From Toxotes chatareus (taxonomy: Eukaryota; Chordata; Actinopteri; Toxotidae): a stretch of 64,000 nucleotides of DNA. The notes under the pieces were generated by a model that worked only from the letters and a program-made list of their open reading frames with translations, did not search any database and was not told the origin of the DNA. The stretch spans positions 1 through 64,000 of the forward strand of contig JAFBJY010001325.1 in NCBI GenBank assembly GCA_016801885.1, written 5' to 3'. Of this stretch, positions 11,494-24,029 are shown piece by piece. Positions within the stretch are counted from its first letter, which is position 1. Every line of letters starts with the position of its first letter. The translations under genes were made by a program, and so were the position numbers.

Positions 11494-12218
11494 AAATATT
11501 TTTTTATTTTTTAATTTTTGATATTAAGTTATTTGGAACAAACAGTCTGTAATCTTCAGGTTTTGTATTTTTTTTTTGTGTCTCATTATTCTGTGTTGTC
11601 CTTGATATTCAAGCAAGTGGACTCATGACACCATTCATTTATAATATCGTGAATAATCATAAATCGCAATATTGTCCACAATAATCGCAATCGCACATTT
11701 TCATCAAATCGTGCAGCACTAGTTACAATCCAATATCATAATACAGAGAGGAATATATACTTGATTAAAATGAGCAGTGAAAGAGCGCAGACGAAGTCAC
11801 ATCAATTCACTGAACTCCTCCTTTCACAGTCACAGAATAATGATCACATTACTATAGAAACTTCTGGATAAATGATGGAATAGTTTGTCATTTTCTCCGA
11901 CCACAAAGAAAATGTGTTTTTCTTTGAATCTTGAAAATCGTTAAACGAGTTTTGTGAGAAAAAAGGCAAAATGACAGAAGAATTTTCTCCTCTCTCTCTC
12001 AAAAACTTTCAAGAGTCATCATGAAGAAATAAAGTACATCATTGTGTTTAATAGTGAACTGGAAACACAGAGCCTGTAAATGACAGAGTCAAACTGGCTC
12101 TTATGGTGTAATTGTGGTCATAATAATAAAATTCTACAGCTGCTGCAGTGAGAAGTTTTCCTTCATCCTTCTTTTCAAGATGTGAAGATGATTTTGTCAG
12201 TTCCATAAACACCTCACG

Positions 12219-12243
12219 GACACACACACACACACACACACAC
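12219..12243. repeat. (CA)n microsatellite
   Basis: About a dozen CA units. The corresponding place in the second block copy (59466-59482) also has a CA run, of different length. Confidence 0.9.
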
Positions 12244-12816
12244 TGTGTGATGCTGCTCTGACATAACAAACTATAACTACTTGCAGAACAAAGTGTGTGT
12301 GTGCATTAAAATAAGGGTTAGTCGACACATTAAGGTCTCATCTATCTGCACAAACAAATCTCTCTTGTGTTCTATTCATCCAGGCAGCTAATAATATTCA
12401 CAGTCTCATAGAAAACAAACAGAAACATAATGTATCACACAAGCTGCTCCACATAGACCTAGCATAGCATTTGGAGCAGGCACACAATTAAATTCCTCAA
12501 AGTTAAATTTAGGAGACATTTTTCAAGAGAACTTCTCAGAACCTTTTCAGTCTATGAACCTTTAAACATATCAGCTCTCTCACACTGACTGAGGCTGAAT
12601 TCTGAACAGATACAAGGTTTGGAGCTTAGTGACCATCATCAAAAGACAAGGAAACAGAAGAAAGAAAACATTTCAAAAAATGAATGTACCATTTCCTCAT
12701 ATGAAATAGTTTCTCTGCTTAATCATTAAGATCCTTCAACAACTAGGACTTAATACAGTCCTGTAGATGAGCTGCATGGAGCAGAAAACAAGAATCAGAG
12801 TTGAGAGTCTAAAGTG

Positions 12817-13562
12817 GCAGAGTATCTTCAAATGTTTGTCTTTTAGTACAGAATGTCCTCTCTGTGTTTCCATCTCTCCACCACAGCTTTGCAAGGAAAC
12901 ATTAGGTGTAGAAACACAAAGAGGAGAATTTTGGACTAAAAATAGCTGGAAGATAGAAACTTGATCTACTCAGACTGTTGAAGCCTCATGTTTGCTTCTT
13001 TTCAACTCTGAAGTCAACTTTTCCACAGGACAGGGACTGTGGATTTTATGCTCCATCATTTCCATTAGAATTTCTTTAGAAAGGATCTTGTTGCAGACAG
13101 TACAGACTTCCTAGAAATCCTTTCCTTTCACACAAACTACAGTGCATCACACCAAAACAAAGTTAAGAAGCTGAGCAACCATGAGAATATCTCACAGTCA
13201 TGATTACTTGTTCTAATTTCACAAACATATCATTTGGACAAAACATTAAAAAAATTAACTTCTAGACACTGACATGAACTACTAACATGTACTGACTTAC
13301 TGAAAACCTTGGAGCTGATCTGGACTTTCCTGTAGTTTCCTCTTGTCCTTGTAACAGCAGTAGCTCCTCCCTTCCGTGTCAATAATTGTGCAGAAATATC
13401 TGAGTGCTTCTTTCTTCCTAAATCATGAGCAAGTCCTGTCCAGTCCAACTGTCTCTGCTCCTGTTTGACTTCTGAACTTGTCTCTGGCTGTGTGTCCACT
13501 TACTGCAGCCTGTGACATCAGGCTGTAGAATGTTGATACATCAAAGGCATCAAAGGACAAAC
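12817..13562 (+). repeat. Three-copy module, copy A (others: 15489-16480 inverted, 62417-63372)
   Basis: About 750 bp strongly similar to two other places in the window. The minus strand carries a frame from 13499 starting MDTQPETSSEVKQEQ; a good splice donor (GTAAGTCAGT) follows 194 bases in, suggesting an old exon rather than an 89-residue protein. Copy A lacks about 50-120 bp present in the others near 13203 and starts at 12817, where it joins the 10-12.8 kb block directly; in the second block copy about 2.7 kb separates these parts. No known protein family recognised. Confidence 0.8.
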
Positions 13563-14150
13563 ACGATTTGATTTTAAACATGGAGTGGCTCCTCCCCTTC
13601 ATGGTGTTTGTTTTTAGTGTGTGAAAATGCAGAGTTTGGTCAGAGGAGAGAATGTGAGAGGAAATGGTTCAGGTCAGGGACTGTTGAGAATGTATTTGAA
13701 TAAGTGAAAGTTACAGGTAGGTGGTTATCTTGTGTAAAGATGAAGTGTCTGTGTGAGTGAATTTACATGTAGAGGTGTGTATTTTATCTGGCAAATATTC
13801 AAACAGCATAGACAATAGGTTGGCTGAGTTGTGTTAGGAGTGCGTCCACATGTTTGTAGACAGAGCAGAAACTCTTTTAATCACATATTTTTATGCACAA
13901 AGCATCAATGTACAATGTGACTTTTTTTTTTTTCTCAGGGCTGCATTGTTAAGGTAGGTTAAAGTTAAGTCAGGCAGTCTTTGGTATGTGAGAGTATGAG
14001 TGAGTTTCACCATATGTGGTTTATGAAAGAAATATGTTGTTTCCCATTAATGTTAAGTGGATGAGTATGACAACCTGTATTACAGAGTATGTATCAATAA
14101 AAGTCATATGCTTGGTTGTAGACAGAGAAAAATATATAAGCGTCCATTTA
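13563..14150. other. Gene-free stretch
   Basis: AT-rich, including a T run near 13921. No gene or element end recognised. Confidence 0.5.
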
Positions 14151-14373
14151 CTGTCAAGCCCGAAATTATTCGGTAATTTTGACTTAAACTTACTTTTATT
14201 CAACCAGCAAGTGTTTTCTTGATTGGAAGTGACACAGACGTCTCCCAGAATATAATAAGACGATGTACAAGAGGCATCATTGTGGAAAAAAATATTTCTC
14301 AGCTTTGATTTACATTTAAAAGTAACTTTAAGTCAAAATTTGCCAGGGTTATGAATAATTTCGGGCTTGACTG
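14151..14373. mobile_element. Tc1/mariner-type MITE
   Basis: 223-bp element with inverted ends of about 20 bp (CAAGCCCGAAATTATTC shared) and further subterminal inverted similarity (TTTTGACTTAA), flanked by TA on both sides as expected for Tc1/mariner. The interior is short and non-coding and looks like the 3' part of a fish Tc1 element, so it is an internally deleted, non-autonomous copy. Confidence 0.85.
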
Positions 14374-15191
14374 TAGTACATAAAGCATAAAATTAGTATG
14401 TTTGGAATAACTAGTGATAACTAGAATAAATAGTAATAATGTATGATAACATGGAGTGCATGGTCATAAAGAACATATGGCATCACCTTGGCTTTGAACT
14501 CACAGTCTTTGACTTTCTACTCATTCTTGCAACCTGTTGAGCTCTTGCCCTTTCTGCTTCACAGGGCAGTTTGTGCTCATATTGTTAGGGTTTGAGTTAA
14601 GTCAGAGTGTTTTAGAGGACCCAGAAGCAGACCACAGGCTGATGGCAGGGAAAAAGGTAGATTTAATGAGGATAAACACAAAGCGAGTCCAAAAACTTTC
14701 AGCTGATTCTGTGAAACTTTAATTAGTAGCTGTGCAGACAGTGTCTTGTGTGTGGGTGTATTGTCATTTGATCAAGAAGTGATATAAATGTGAACTGATG
14801 CAGCTCAGTGATGTCAGCAAGTATGTCTGGAGTTTTGTTTTAGCCAGGCACCTTTGATAGGGACAGTTCAGCCAGGTGTGTCTGTTATCTGTCAGGCCTT
14901 TTCAGTGTGTAGTTGAGCTGAAATGAAAGTAATCCAGATGGTTGCTTTGTGTGGATGGACTGAGAGCTGTAAAAGAGGTGATATGCATCTGATTCTGTTT
15001 AACTCAGGGATGTGATCCAAGATGTCAGCAATGTTGTTGTAAGGCAGGGAATGCTGAAATCATTCTCATAATCAGTAAAATAATTCAGGAATTCAGGAAA
15101 TTCAAAGTTCACCCACTGGGAATTTCGGAGAAGGGGCAGAAGAAAGTGAGTGGAATGATGATTGGCTGATGCAGTTTGTGCTCTCACCTGT
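14374..15191. other. Gene-free stretch
   Basis: No gene or element recognised. Confidence 0.5.
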
Positions 15192-15218
15192 GGGCGGGGC
15201 TTTACGATGGCGTATAAA
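15192..15218 (+). promoter_or_regulatory. Candidate core promoter (GC box plus TATA box)
   Basis: GGGCGGGGC (15192-15200) followed 12 bases later by TATAAA (15213-15218), with no other such pair nearby. It would start transcription near 15245, reading toward the inverted three-copy module. No confirmed gene follows, so this could be chance. Confidence 0.3.
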
Positions 15219-15388
15219 TGCCTTTGTATGGTAGCATGTCGGCAATTCATTTTCAGCAATCTCCTGAGATCTTGGACCATTAGTGTTTGAGAGAAGGTCA
15301 ACATAAGTACCAGCATGTGTGTGTGTGTGTTTGTCCTTTGATGCCTTTGATGTTTCCATCTCTGCTCATGTTGATGGTGTGAAGTGTT

Positions 15389-15418
15389 ATCTATCTATCT
15401 ATCTATCTATTTGCATAT

Positions 15419-15461
<43 letters not shown>

Positions 15462-15488
15462 TGAGAGAGAAAAAGAGAGAGAGAGAGT
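15389..15488. repeat. Compound microsatellite (TATC)n, (GT)n, (GA)n
   Basis: Runs of TATC (about 15389-15411), GT (about 15418-15442) and GA (about 15443-15487). It directly abuts the inverted three-copy module. Confidence 0.9.
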
Positions 15489-16480
15489 GTTTGTCCTTTG
15501 ATGCCTTTGATGTATCAACATTCTACAGTCTGATGTCACAGGCTGCAGTAAGTGGACACACAGCCAGAGACAAGTTCAGAAGTCAAACAGGAGCAGAAAC
15601 AGTTGGACTGGACAGGACTTGCTTATGATTTAGGAAGAAAGAAGCACTCAGATATTTCTGCACAATTATTGACAAGGAAGGGAGGAGCTACTGCTGTTAC
15701 AAGGACAAGAGGAAACTACAGGAAAGTCCAGATCAGCTCCAAGGTTTTCAGTAAGTCAGTACATGTTAGTAGTTCATGTCAGTGTTTAGTTTAGAAGTAA
15801 ATTTTTTGAAATGTTTTTTCCAAATGATATGTTTGTGAAATTGGAACGAAAAGTAATCATACCCATAAGCCCAGTGGTTTGATTGTGTGCTTATCATTCA
15901 TGGACAATATTGAGGTTTTTTTTAATGCTGATCATGACTGTGAGATATTCTCATGGTTGCTCAACTTCTTTGTTTTGGTGTGATGCTCTGTAGTTTGTGT
16001 TAAAGGAAAGGATTTCTAGGAAGTCTGTACTGTCTGCAACAAGATCCTTTCTAAAGAAATTCTAATGGAAATGATGGAGCATAAAATCCACAGTCCCTGT
16101 CCTGTGGAAAAGTTGACTTCCAGAGTTGAAAAGAAGCAAACATGAGGCTTCAACAGTCTGAGTAGATCAAGTTTCTATCTTCCAGGTATTTTTAGTCCAA
16201 AATTCCCTCTTTGTGTTTCTACACCTAATGTTTCCTTGCAAAGCTGTGGTGGAGAGATGGAAACACAGAGAGGAAATTCTGCACTAAAAGACAAACATTT
16301 GAAGATTCCCACTTGATTCTGTTTAACAATGCTGATGAATTTTGGAATTACTATTTGCACAGAAATAGGACTGTGGATTTTGTGGCCTATCATTTCCACA
16401 GAAACTGTTTAAAGAAGGGATCTCCTGGCAGCCAGTATGGACAGCAGGAAGAATTAGATCAAACACCAGTGCTTTGAATG
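15489..16480 (-). repeat. Three-copy module, copy B (inverted relative to copies A and C)
   Basis: Reverse-complement match to 62417-63372 over its whole length and to 12817-13562 over most of it. The conserved frame reads left to right here (15552-, MDTQPETSSEVKQEQ) and meets a GTAAGTCAGT donor at about 15750. Preceding bases (ACAGGCTGCAG) could serve as an acceptor, so a spliced exon is possible. Function unknown. Confidence 0.8.
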
Positions 16481-19400
16481 TGGAAATGGGAATGTGAGTA
16501 TATCTTTAAGTGATTTGGGTTTTTTATGCCTTTATTATGGACAGTAGAGAGATGACAGGAAATCAGGTGGAGGCAGAGGCATCAATGTTTCCAGTGGAAA
16601 CTGAATTAGGGATGTTGTGGTAGATGTTCAGAAGCTTAAGGTTGTTACAGAGGTGCCCTGAAAAGTAGCATATTATGGGCTTTTTCCATTAGCACATAAG
16701 CTGTGATGGCATGCATTTCCATTACAGCCTCACAGGAGTTTGCAGGGTAGCTGTGCCAAATTGCACTGTGTTGGTCCTGCTTGGTAGCAGAGCTGACCAT
16801 TGCCAACCTACGACATTCTCCTCCCTTTAACTGTGTCTGCAGTTGCTACACTCCTGTGTGTCTATGCTGTAGACTAGAGAGAAAACTCTATTCTTAATTC
16901 TCTCTGTTTTCAGCTCTCAAGACTTTTGCAGCTTCTGCCTGAACCTCTGTGATCTGGGGTTTACTTTCACTCCTCTGTTCCAGTTTGGACTTTCAGATAT
17001 CAGCCTTATTTCACTGTTTACTGATCATTTTCAGCCACATCACAGCTGTTATGTTAGTACTAATACCTTCCCAGTTTAGTATAGTATAACTCTTCTAAAT
17101 AGTTTTTCCAATCTCCCACAGTCCCTTGAAGTGTCTCCCAGCCTCTAACATCAGCACTGTTTATGATGTTTAGCTCCAGATGCTCAGTGTCTACAGCTGC
17201 ATATATAAACCCAGAGGTCACTTGTTGGTTTTAATTGTTGGGTGGTGAAGTCGGCCTTGCTGCTCTGTTCTCTTCTTGACTGGCTTTTTGAGGAGAAAAC
17301 AAAGATATTTGTGCAGCATCGCTGTTTCATCTAATATCTGTGAGAGCAGCAGTTCTGAAATTAATAACTTCAGGTGGTTTTGTTTCTGTGCTCTGCACCT
17401 TCCCTCTGTCTGACCACCAGAGACTAGAGGACAGCCAGATTTTCACAGTGAATTCAGATGTGGAAGGTTAAAAATGTTTACAATGTTTTTTTATTTTTAA
17501 ACCAGTCTTCATCTTGGCTTTACCAGGTAAAGGATAAAGGTAGAGAAAACACAGATTAGCTGTCACACAAACACATTTCAGTGGTGTCTCAAATACATCA
17601 ATAAATAATAAATCAACTCATCAGCCTCTTTATGTGAGATTGTCTCAGTTTTGTACTTTTGTTCCAGAATATTTGATTTCTTTATTTCTTGTCAGTGTTG
17701 GTGGCTCTCAGGCTCTCAGAGTCACTGGTTGGATCACAGCCACACAAAGCTGTGATAACTGCATCAGTCAGCAGATACTCCCTTTATTGCCATTTAATGA
17801 CCTTGGGGAAAACAAATGATTCTAACTGTAAAACTATAAATGGAGAAACACATGGCATAGTGTAAAATACAAAATGTTATTGTATGTTTTTTGTTTTTTT
17901 GTCATTTAGCTGCTGACAGTTTTTTCCAGCTTCTCTCTAATGACTCATGTATTCCCCTCACAGATTCCCTTACCTGAGGCAGGTGTGTAAATTGTATTGA
18001 CTCATCTTGATATTTACCAAAGCTAGTTGGTTGACTGCCTTGCTTTAGGGCTCAGCCACAGACCACTCTATAAATTCTCAGCAAAATGAAGGATTTCAAG
18101 AAAGGTGAGCCAACTCCAGTACTAGAGTTAATGCCCAGTGCTGGAGGTGCTAGTCCTCTCCTCAGTTCACTTTGCTGTAGGCTTGCTGACTATGTGACTC
18201 AGTCATTGTTCTGTAGCTCTGGCCTTATCTGTGTAGTCATGTTGTACAGTCTGGTCACTGCTCAGATGGACTGAATCTGTGTTTAATATCACAACATTGA
18301 CCTCAGCTTCTCAGCTTTGTGTCCGTTCATTCTTCCAGTCTGAATTCAGATGAGACCAGAGACCCTCTGTCAGTGGACTGTGTCAGAGATTAACTTTCTC
18401 TCTACCAATGCGTTATGAGTTCCCATTCCCATGAGGTCTTCACTGCACAGCGGAGACAGAAACAAGCCGAACCCCTCTTGACTTGTTCTCCCCAGGCTTC
18501 ACCATTCGTCTCCATATGTGTGTGTGTCTGAACACACAAAACACACATTCACACTCTCTTCCAAGGCCTTAGCAATGTTAGGTTTATGTGGTTTAAGTGT
18601 GTTAAAGCAGTAAAACTATGTGATGTTGAAAATGTACCAGCAATCAGTGACTTAATTCCCAATGCAGATTTATATGACTGTTGAAAAACCCAGTTTAAAC
18701 AGCTTTGTTATTCTGAGCTTTATAAATATGAGTTAGACTGCAGCACCAATAGAAACTGCCTTTTATCTGCCTGTGTAACAGAGACCTCAGTAAACAGAGG
18801 AGTTACTGAAACTCAGATCATCCACAGCTTTGTCAGATCTATAAGAAAAACAGGACTTTGGCTGTTTGACACTAACTTTGAGTTCAAGGAAAAGTAGGAT
18901 TATTTAGATCAGTATCATTTTTTAATTTGTCCTCAGAAGAGTTGATCCACAAAGCATCTGTACACGTCCTCCAAAGAAGGACTGAGGTCTGAGGAAGACA
19001 GACAGTCCGTCTGCATCATCATCTGTTCACTTGTTTAGGCAACAGACGAATTTAACACTGTCCTTATCTTCAGTTAGGGCCCTTTGTGGAGGCTGAGTGA
19101 TGAGTCTGTACTATAAATGACAGCTGGGACAGTAGCCGGCATCATTAAAGGAAACTGGAAGATTCCATCACTCAACATGTGCCTCAGGCAGACTTGATAA
19201 TGAGCTCACAACAAATCTCAGCTGAGGTCTCACTGTTCTGCCAATTTACTTCTGCAGATGAGACCAAACCTTAGAGCTCAAACTGGATCTCTGAGCACAG
19301 ACGTGTTAAAATATATTCACTGCATCAATAAGGAAAACATTTACAGTGACACTGAGGCAATTCATCTGACAGGATTCAGTCAAACATTGAGTTGATAGGA

Positions 19401-20110
19401 GATCAGAAAACTAAAAATACAAGCTAAAAAACTGTGAGCTGGTTAACTGCTGAAAATGATACACTGATAGAAATGAGTCATGACACTGAATGTAGTATTA
19501 GAGCAGTTGTGGATGTGACTGCTGTTGGTGTTGGTCTTTGGAGTAGGATCACTGTCCTACTTTTTCAGAGTGAAAACAATTCAACACAAAGGTGTTGAAC
19601 ATTTAACAGTATGTCTAAGTGCTGTGTGAAGGCGACTGGATTTGCTGGAGGTTCTTGAAGACGTTTCTCCTCTCATGAGAATCTTCAGTTGTTCAGCAGT
19701 GTTCAATCATTTTCCAACATTTTCCAATCCATTTATTTTCCTTCAAAAACTAAAGGAAAATAAATAACAATTATATTGAGCTTCCTCTGTTTGTAGAGAA
19801 CTAGACGTCTGTTAGGAAGACTTTATGTGCTTAATGTGGACTTTAATGATGTGAGTTGTCACTGTAAACTGCAAATACACAACTGAAATACCATGAGGAG
19901 TTATTTAGTTAAACAGCTGTCATGTAGCCATTGTCTTTATGGGCAGTTAAGGTGAAGAAAACGATGGATCATGACAAGAGGAATCCAGGTTAATCCTCTG
20001 ATCTGTGATCCTCTGAGTTTCACTTCAAATCCATCAGTAATACTCGCTAAAGTTTAATTCTGATTTTAACCACTGACTATAAGAACAACACCTAAAAACC
20101 ACATCAAGAT
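16481..20110. other. Gene-free stretch
   Basis: About 3.6 kb with no exon, RNA gene or complete element that I can support. A 60-bp piece near 19625-19690 (GACGTTTCTCCTCTCATGAG) resembles a repeat often seen at Penelope-like elements in fish, but it is too short to call. Confidence 0.5.
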
Positions 20111-23100
20111 ATGTTCAATTCAATTTCAATTCAATTTTATTTATATAGCCTTCCACAATCAAAATTGTCTCAAAGCGCTTTACAGAGACCCAGAGTCTGA
20201 CCCCAGAGCAAGCACTTAAGGCGACAGTGGCAAGAAAAACTCCCTTTAACAGGAAGAAACCTTGAGCAGAACCTGGCTCAGATGGGGACCCTCCTGCCGA
20301 TGGCCGGCTGGGTGAAAGGAGGAAAAGGAGGAAGATAGGACAGCTAGGAATGGAGGAGAGGAGGAGAAGGACATGTAGCATAATACAGAAAATGGACAAT
20401 GTTAGAGCGTCAGCATTTACATTACAGTTAGTGAACAGTTATTGGATAATGTGTGCTCAGCAGAATAGAATTATGAAACAGAGCACGGAGGCAAAAAGCT
20501 GTCATGACTGGTAATTATTTACATTACAGTTTGCAAAGAATATTAATCCAATATTTATCTGTAGCAGAATGGAACATTAAAAATGTTAGAAATAGATCAT
20601 TGTAAACAATAAACAGCAGCAGGTGGGTGGAGCCAGGACCACAGAACATGCAGCTCCAGAGCCAGAGGTACCTGCAGAAAGGTACAGAGAAAGAGAGACC
20701 AGAGAGAAAATAACACAGGACTACGGGACAGAGAGGACACAGAGTTAATGACATGTAATAAAGGCTAATAAATTTGAGAGTGGGTCTGAGGAGAGAGAGA
20801 GAGAAGAAGAAGTGCGCAGTAGATCATGGGATGTCCCCAGCAGCCTAGGCCTATAGCAGCATAACTAGGGGATGATTCAGTTGCCTGAGCCAGCCCTACT
20901 AAGGGCTATATCCTTAACTGTAACAGTGTCTATAGAGATAATTGTGACTAACTATAAGTTTAATAAATAACTAGCACTGTAACTACAACTAATTATAAGC
21001 TTTATCAAACAAGAAGGTTTTAAGCTTCGTTTTAAAATTAGAGAGGGTGTCTGCTTCCCGAACCCAAACTGGCAGTTGGTTCCATAGGAGAGGGGCCTGA
21101 TAGCTAAAGGCTCGGCCTCCCATTCTACTTTTAGAGATTTTGGAAACCATAAGCAAACCTGCATTCTGGGAACGAAGCAATCTGTTAGGATGATATGGTA
21201 CTATCAGTTCTTTGAGATATGAAGGAGCCTGGCCATTGAGGGCCTTGTATGTAAGGAGTAGGATTTTAAAATCAATTCTGGATTTTACAGGAAGCCAATG
21301 AAGAGAAGTTAGTACAGGAGTAATATGATCTCTCTTGCTAATTCCAGTCAGTACTCTTGCAACAGCATTTTGGATCAGCTGGAGACTTTTTAGAGAGTTA
21401 ACTGGACATCCTGATAATAGGGAATTACAGTAGTCCAGTCTAGAAGTAACAAAAGCATGGACTAATTTTTTCAGCATCACTCTGCGACAGAATGTTCCTA
21501 ATCTTACTGATATTGCGCAGGTGAAAGAAGGCGGTCCTAGAGACTTGTTTTATATGTGAGTTAAAGGACAAATCTTGATCAACAATAACTCCAAGGTTTC
21601 TCACAGTCGTACTGGAGGCTAAATTAATGCCATCCAGAGTAACTATATGATTAGATAAACTGTTTCTGAGGTGTTTGGGACCAAACAAAATAACCTCAGT
21701 TTTGTCTGAATTCAGAAGAAAGTTACAGGTCATCCAGGCCTTTATGTCTTTAAGACATGCCTGAAGTATGGCTAACTGATCTGTTTCGTCTGGCTTCATA
21801 GATAAGTATACCTGCGTATCATCCGCATAGAAATTGAAATTTATTCCATGCTTCCTGATAATATTGCCTAGGGGAAGCATGTATAAGGTGAACAATATCG
21901 GTCCAAGCACAGAACCCTGTGGAACTCCATGACTTACTCTGATATATATGGAGGGATCATCATTAACATGAGCAAACTGGTATCTATCTGATAGATATGA
22001 TTTAAACCAGTCTAGTGCTCTTTCTTTAATCCCAATAACATGTTCCAATCTTTCCAATAGGATATTATGATCAATAGTGTCAAATGCAGCACTAAGATCT
22101 AGCAGGACAAGTATAGAGACGAGTCCATTATCTGATGCTATGAGAAGGTCGTTGGTAACTTTCACCAGTGCTGTCTCTGTGCTATGATGAACTCTAAATC
22201 CTGACTGAAAAACTTCAAACAAACTGTTCCTATGTAGAATGTCACACAACTGAGTTGCAACAGCCTTTTCAAGAATTTTAGAATTAAAGGGAGATTGGAT
22301 ATAGGTCTATAGTTTGCAAAAATGTCAGAGTCCAGAGAAGGCTTTTTAAGTAAAGGTTTGATAACTGCAACCTTAAAAGCCTGTGGAACATATCCTGTTA
22401 CCAAAGAGAGATTTATCTGATCTAATATGTTAGTGCCGATCAAAGGCAATACATCTTTAAGAAGTCTGGTTGGGATAGGATCCAAAAGACATGTTGATGA
22501 TTTAGATTTAGAAACTACTGAAGTCAATTCAGCTAGATCTATGGGAGAGAAACAGTCTAACGACAAATCAGGACTGGCAGACATTTCTAAAGATGCTGTT
22601 CTAGACACACCTACATCATTAACAGTTGTAGGCAGGATAAGATGGATTCTGTCTCTAATGTGTACTATTTTGTTGCTAAAGAAGCTCATAAAGTCATTAC
22701 TAGTAAGAGCTAGGGGGATGCATGGTTCAACAGAGCTATGGCTCTTTGTCAGCCTGGCTACAGTGCTGAAAAGAAACCTAGGGTTGTTCTTGTTTTCCTC
22801 TATTAATGATGTGTAATAGGCAGTTCTTGCCTTACGAATGGCTTTTTTATACGTTATGAAGCTGTCTTTCCAGGCTAGGCGGAATTCCTCTAAATTAGTG
22901 GATAACCATTTCCTTTCCAGCTTTCGTGATATCTGCTTTAAAGTACGTATTTGTGAATCATACCATAGAGCTAGCTTTCTCTGATTACTGACCTTCATTT
23001 TCAAAGGGGCAACAGAGTCAAGGGTTAAACGCAATGAATTTAATTTTACTCTTAGATGCTGTGCAGTTCATTATTGTAAATTCAAATGTTACTAAAGAAT

Positions 23101-23590
23101 GATCAGATAAAACAGGGTTCTGAGGGAATGCTGTCAAATATTCAGCTTCTATGCCGTAGGTCAGTACAAGATCAAGGGTGTGATTAAAACAGTGAGTTGG
23201 TTTGTGGACATTTTGTAAAAAGCCAATTGAGTCTAATACTGAATAGAAAGCAGTCTTAAGGCTGTTATTGTGGGTATCGACATGAATATTAAAGTCGCCC
23301 ACTATAATTGTTCTATCCGTACTAAGCACTAAATCAGATAAAAATTCAGTGAATTCAGACAAAAACTCTGAGTAAGCAGCAAGTGGACGATACACCACAG
23401 CAAATAGTACTGGTTTTTCTTTCTTCCAGTTTGGATGTGAGAGGCTGAGGATAAGGCTTTCAAATGTGCTATATTTCGGCTTAGGTCTAGGATTAATTAA
23501 TAAACTTGAGTGGTAGATTGCTGCCACTCCTCCTCCTCGACCTGTGCCTCGAGGAATGTGATAATTAATATGACTATGAGGGGTTGAGCC
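20111..23590 (-). mobile_element. L2-group LINE, near full ORF2, three frameshifts
   Basis: Non-LTR retrotransposon reading right to left. It starts inside the AP-endonuclease domain (GRGGGVAAIYHSSLL near 23530, VGDFNIHVD, LSDHSLVTFEF), then the linker, then the reverse transcriptase: DLSAAFDTIDH, VSHGVPQGSVLGPILFTLYM and the catalytic FYADD (about 21830), then the thumb region ending FKTKLKTFLFDKAYN near 20990. The 3' UTR (20111-20985) ends in an AATTG-rich tail. Frames change near 23025, 22240 and 21478, the last at a run of T/A. The RT palm residues are intact but the frameshifts prevent a full protein. A related copy lies at 38970-40835. Confidence 0.9.
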
Positions 23591-24029
23591 TAGGTTGTAA
23601 GCCTTTTATCTCCATCTTTGATTGCGAATGAACCAAAACAGCATCCCTACATTATTTGCGTGTCTGAGCCAATGTTGGATAAAAATGCACTTGTAAGTAA
23701 TCAAAGATAGTAACAAACTTTATCAGATGATGAGTAGTCAGAAAATTCTTGTTAGGTGGAAAAGGTCATTTTTCATGGCTTCTTGTGCTTGGATTTGTTG
23801 AGAAATCCAGATGATTAATGTCCCTATTCAACATTGGATTTGTTAGTGGCATTTTAGCATGTATAAAGAGTCTGTTTATAGGCTTTGCTGTTGAAAGTAC
23901 AAGGCAACCAGCAGCCACAAACATCTCCACCACGAGGCATTTCATTGTCAAAAAAGTCCTAGAAGAGATCTGGTCTGGCGAACCTCTCTGATTTATCCGA
24001 CCAAACCTTTTTCATTTATGTGAGAGATA
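23591..24029. other. Gene-free stretch between two LINEs
   Basis: No coding or element signal recognised. Confidence 0.5.

Larger units (their letters stand above)
10869..11721 (+). mobile_element. Non-autonomous hAT element with perfect 8-bp target duplication
   Basis: 853-bp insertion bounded by 15-bp terminal inverted repeats TAGTGCTGCACGATT / AATCGTGCAGCACTA. GTTACAAT is present directly on both sides (10861-10868 and 11722-11729), and the related block at 59000-59010 has it once: an empty site. Eight-base duplications are the hallmark of the hAT superfamily. Inside are a 63-codon BED-finger remnant and a foldback segment; no transposase catalytic domain is left, so movement would have needed an enzyme supplied in trans. 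Confidence 0.92.
10155..12816 (+). repeat. Duplicated block, copy 1 (matches 58108-59732)
   Basis: Near-identical to 58108-59732 in the same orientation, starting at GGCTTCACTTCACTCCATG and ending at a shared CTAAAGTGGCAGAG. Copy 1 additionally carries a hAT element (10869-11721) and about 380 bp around 12180-12590 absent from copy 2. The first 550 bp are CpG-richer than the surroundings and contain an ETS-like ACCGGAA on the minus strand near 10350. A 65-codon frame beginning MNRWTRSFVGKSAELLQ (10489-) is kept in both copies but matches no family I know. It may be the 5' region of a duplicated gene or just a segmental duplication. Confidence 0.8.

Noticed and set aside
22427..22816. Plus-strand frame opposite the L2 LINE as a gene
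   Set aside because: It is the antisense shadow of the reverse transcriptase coding region.
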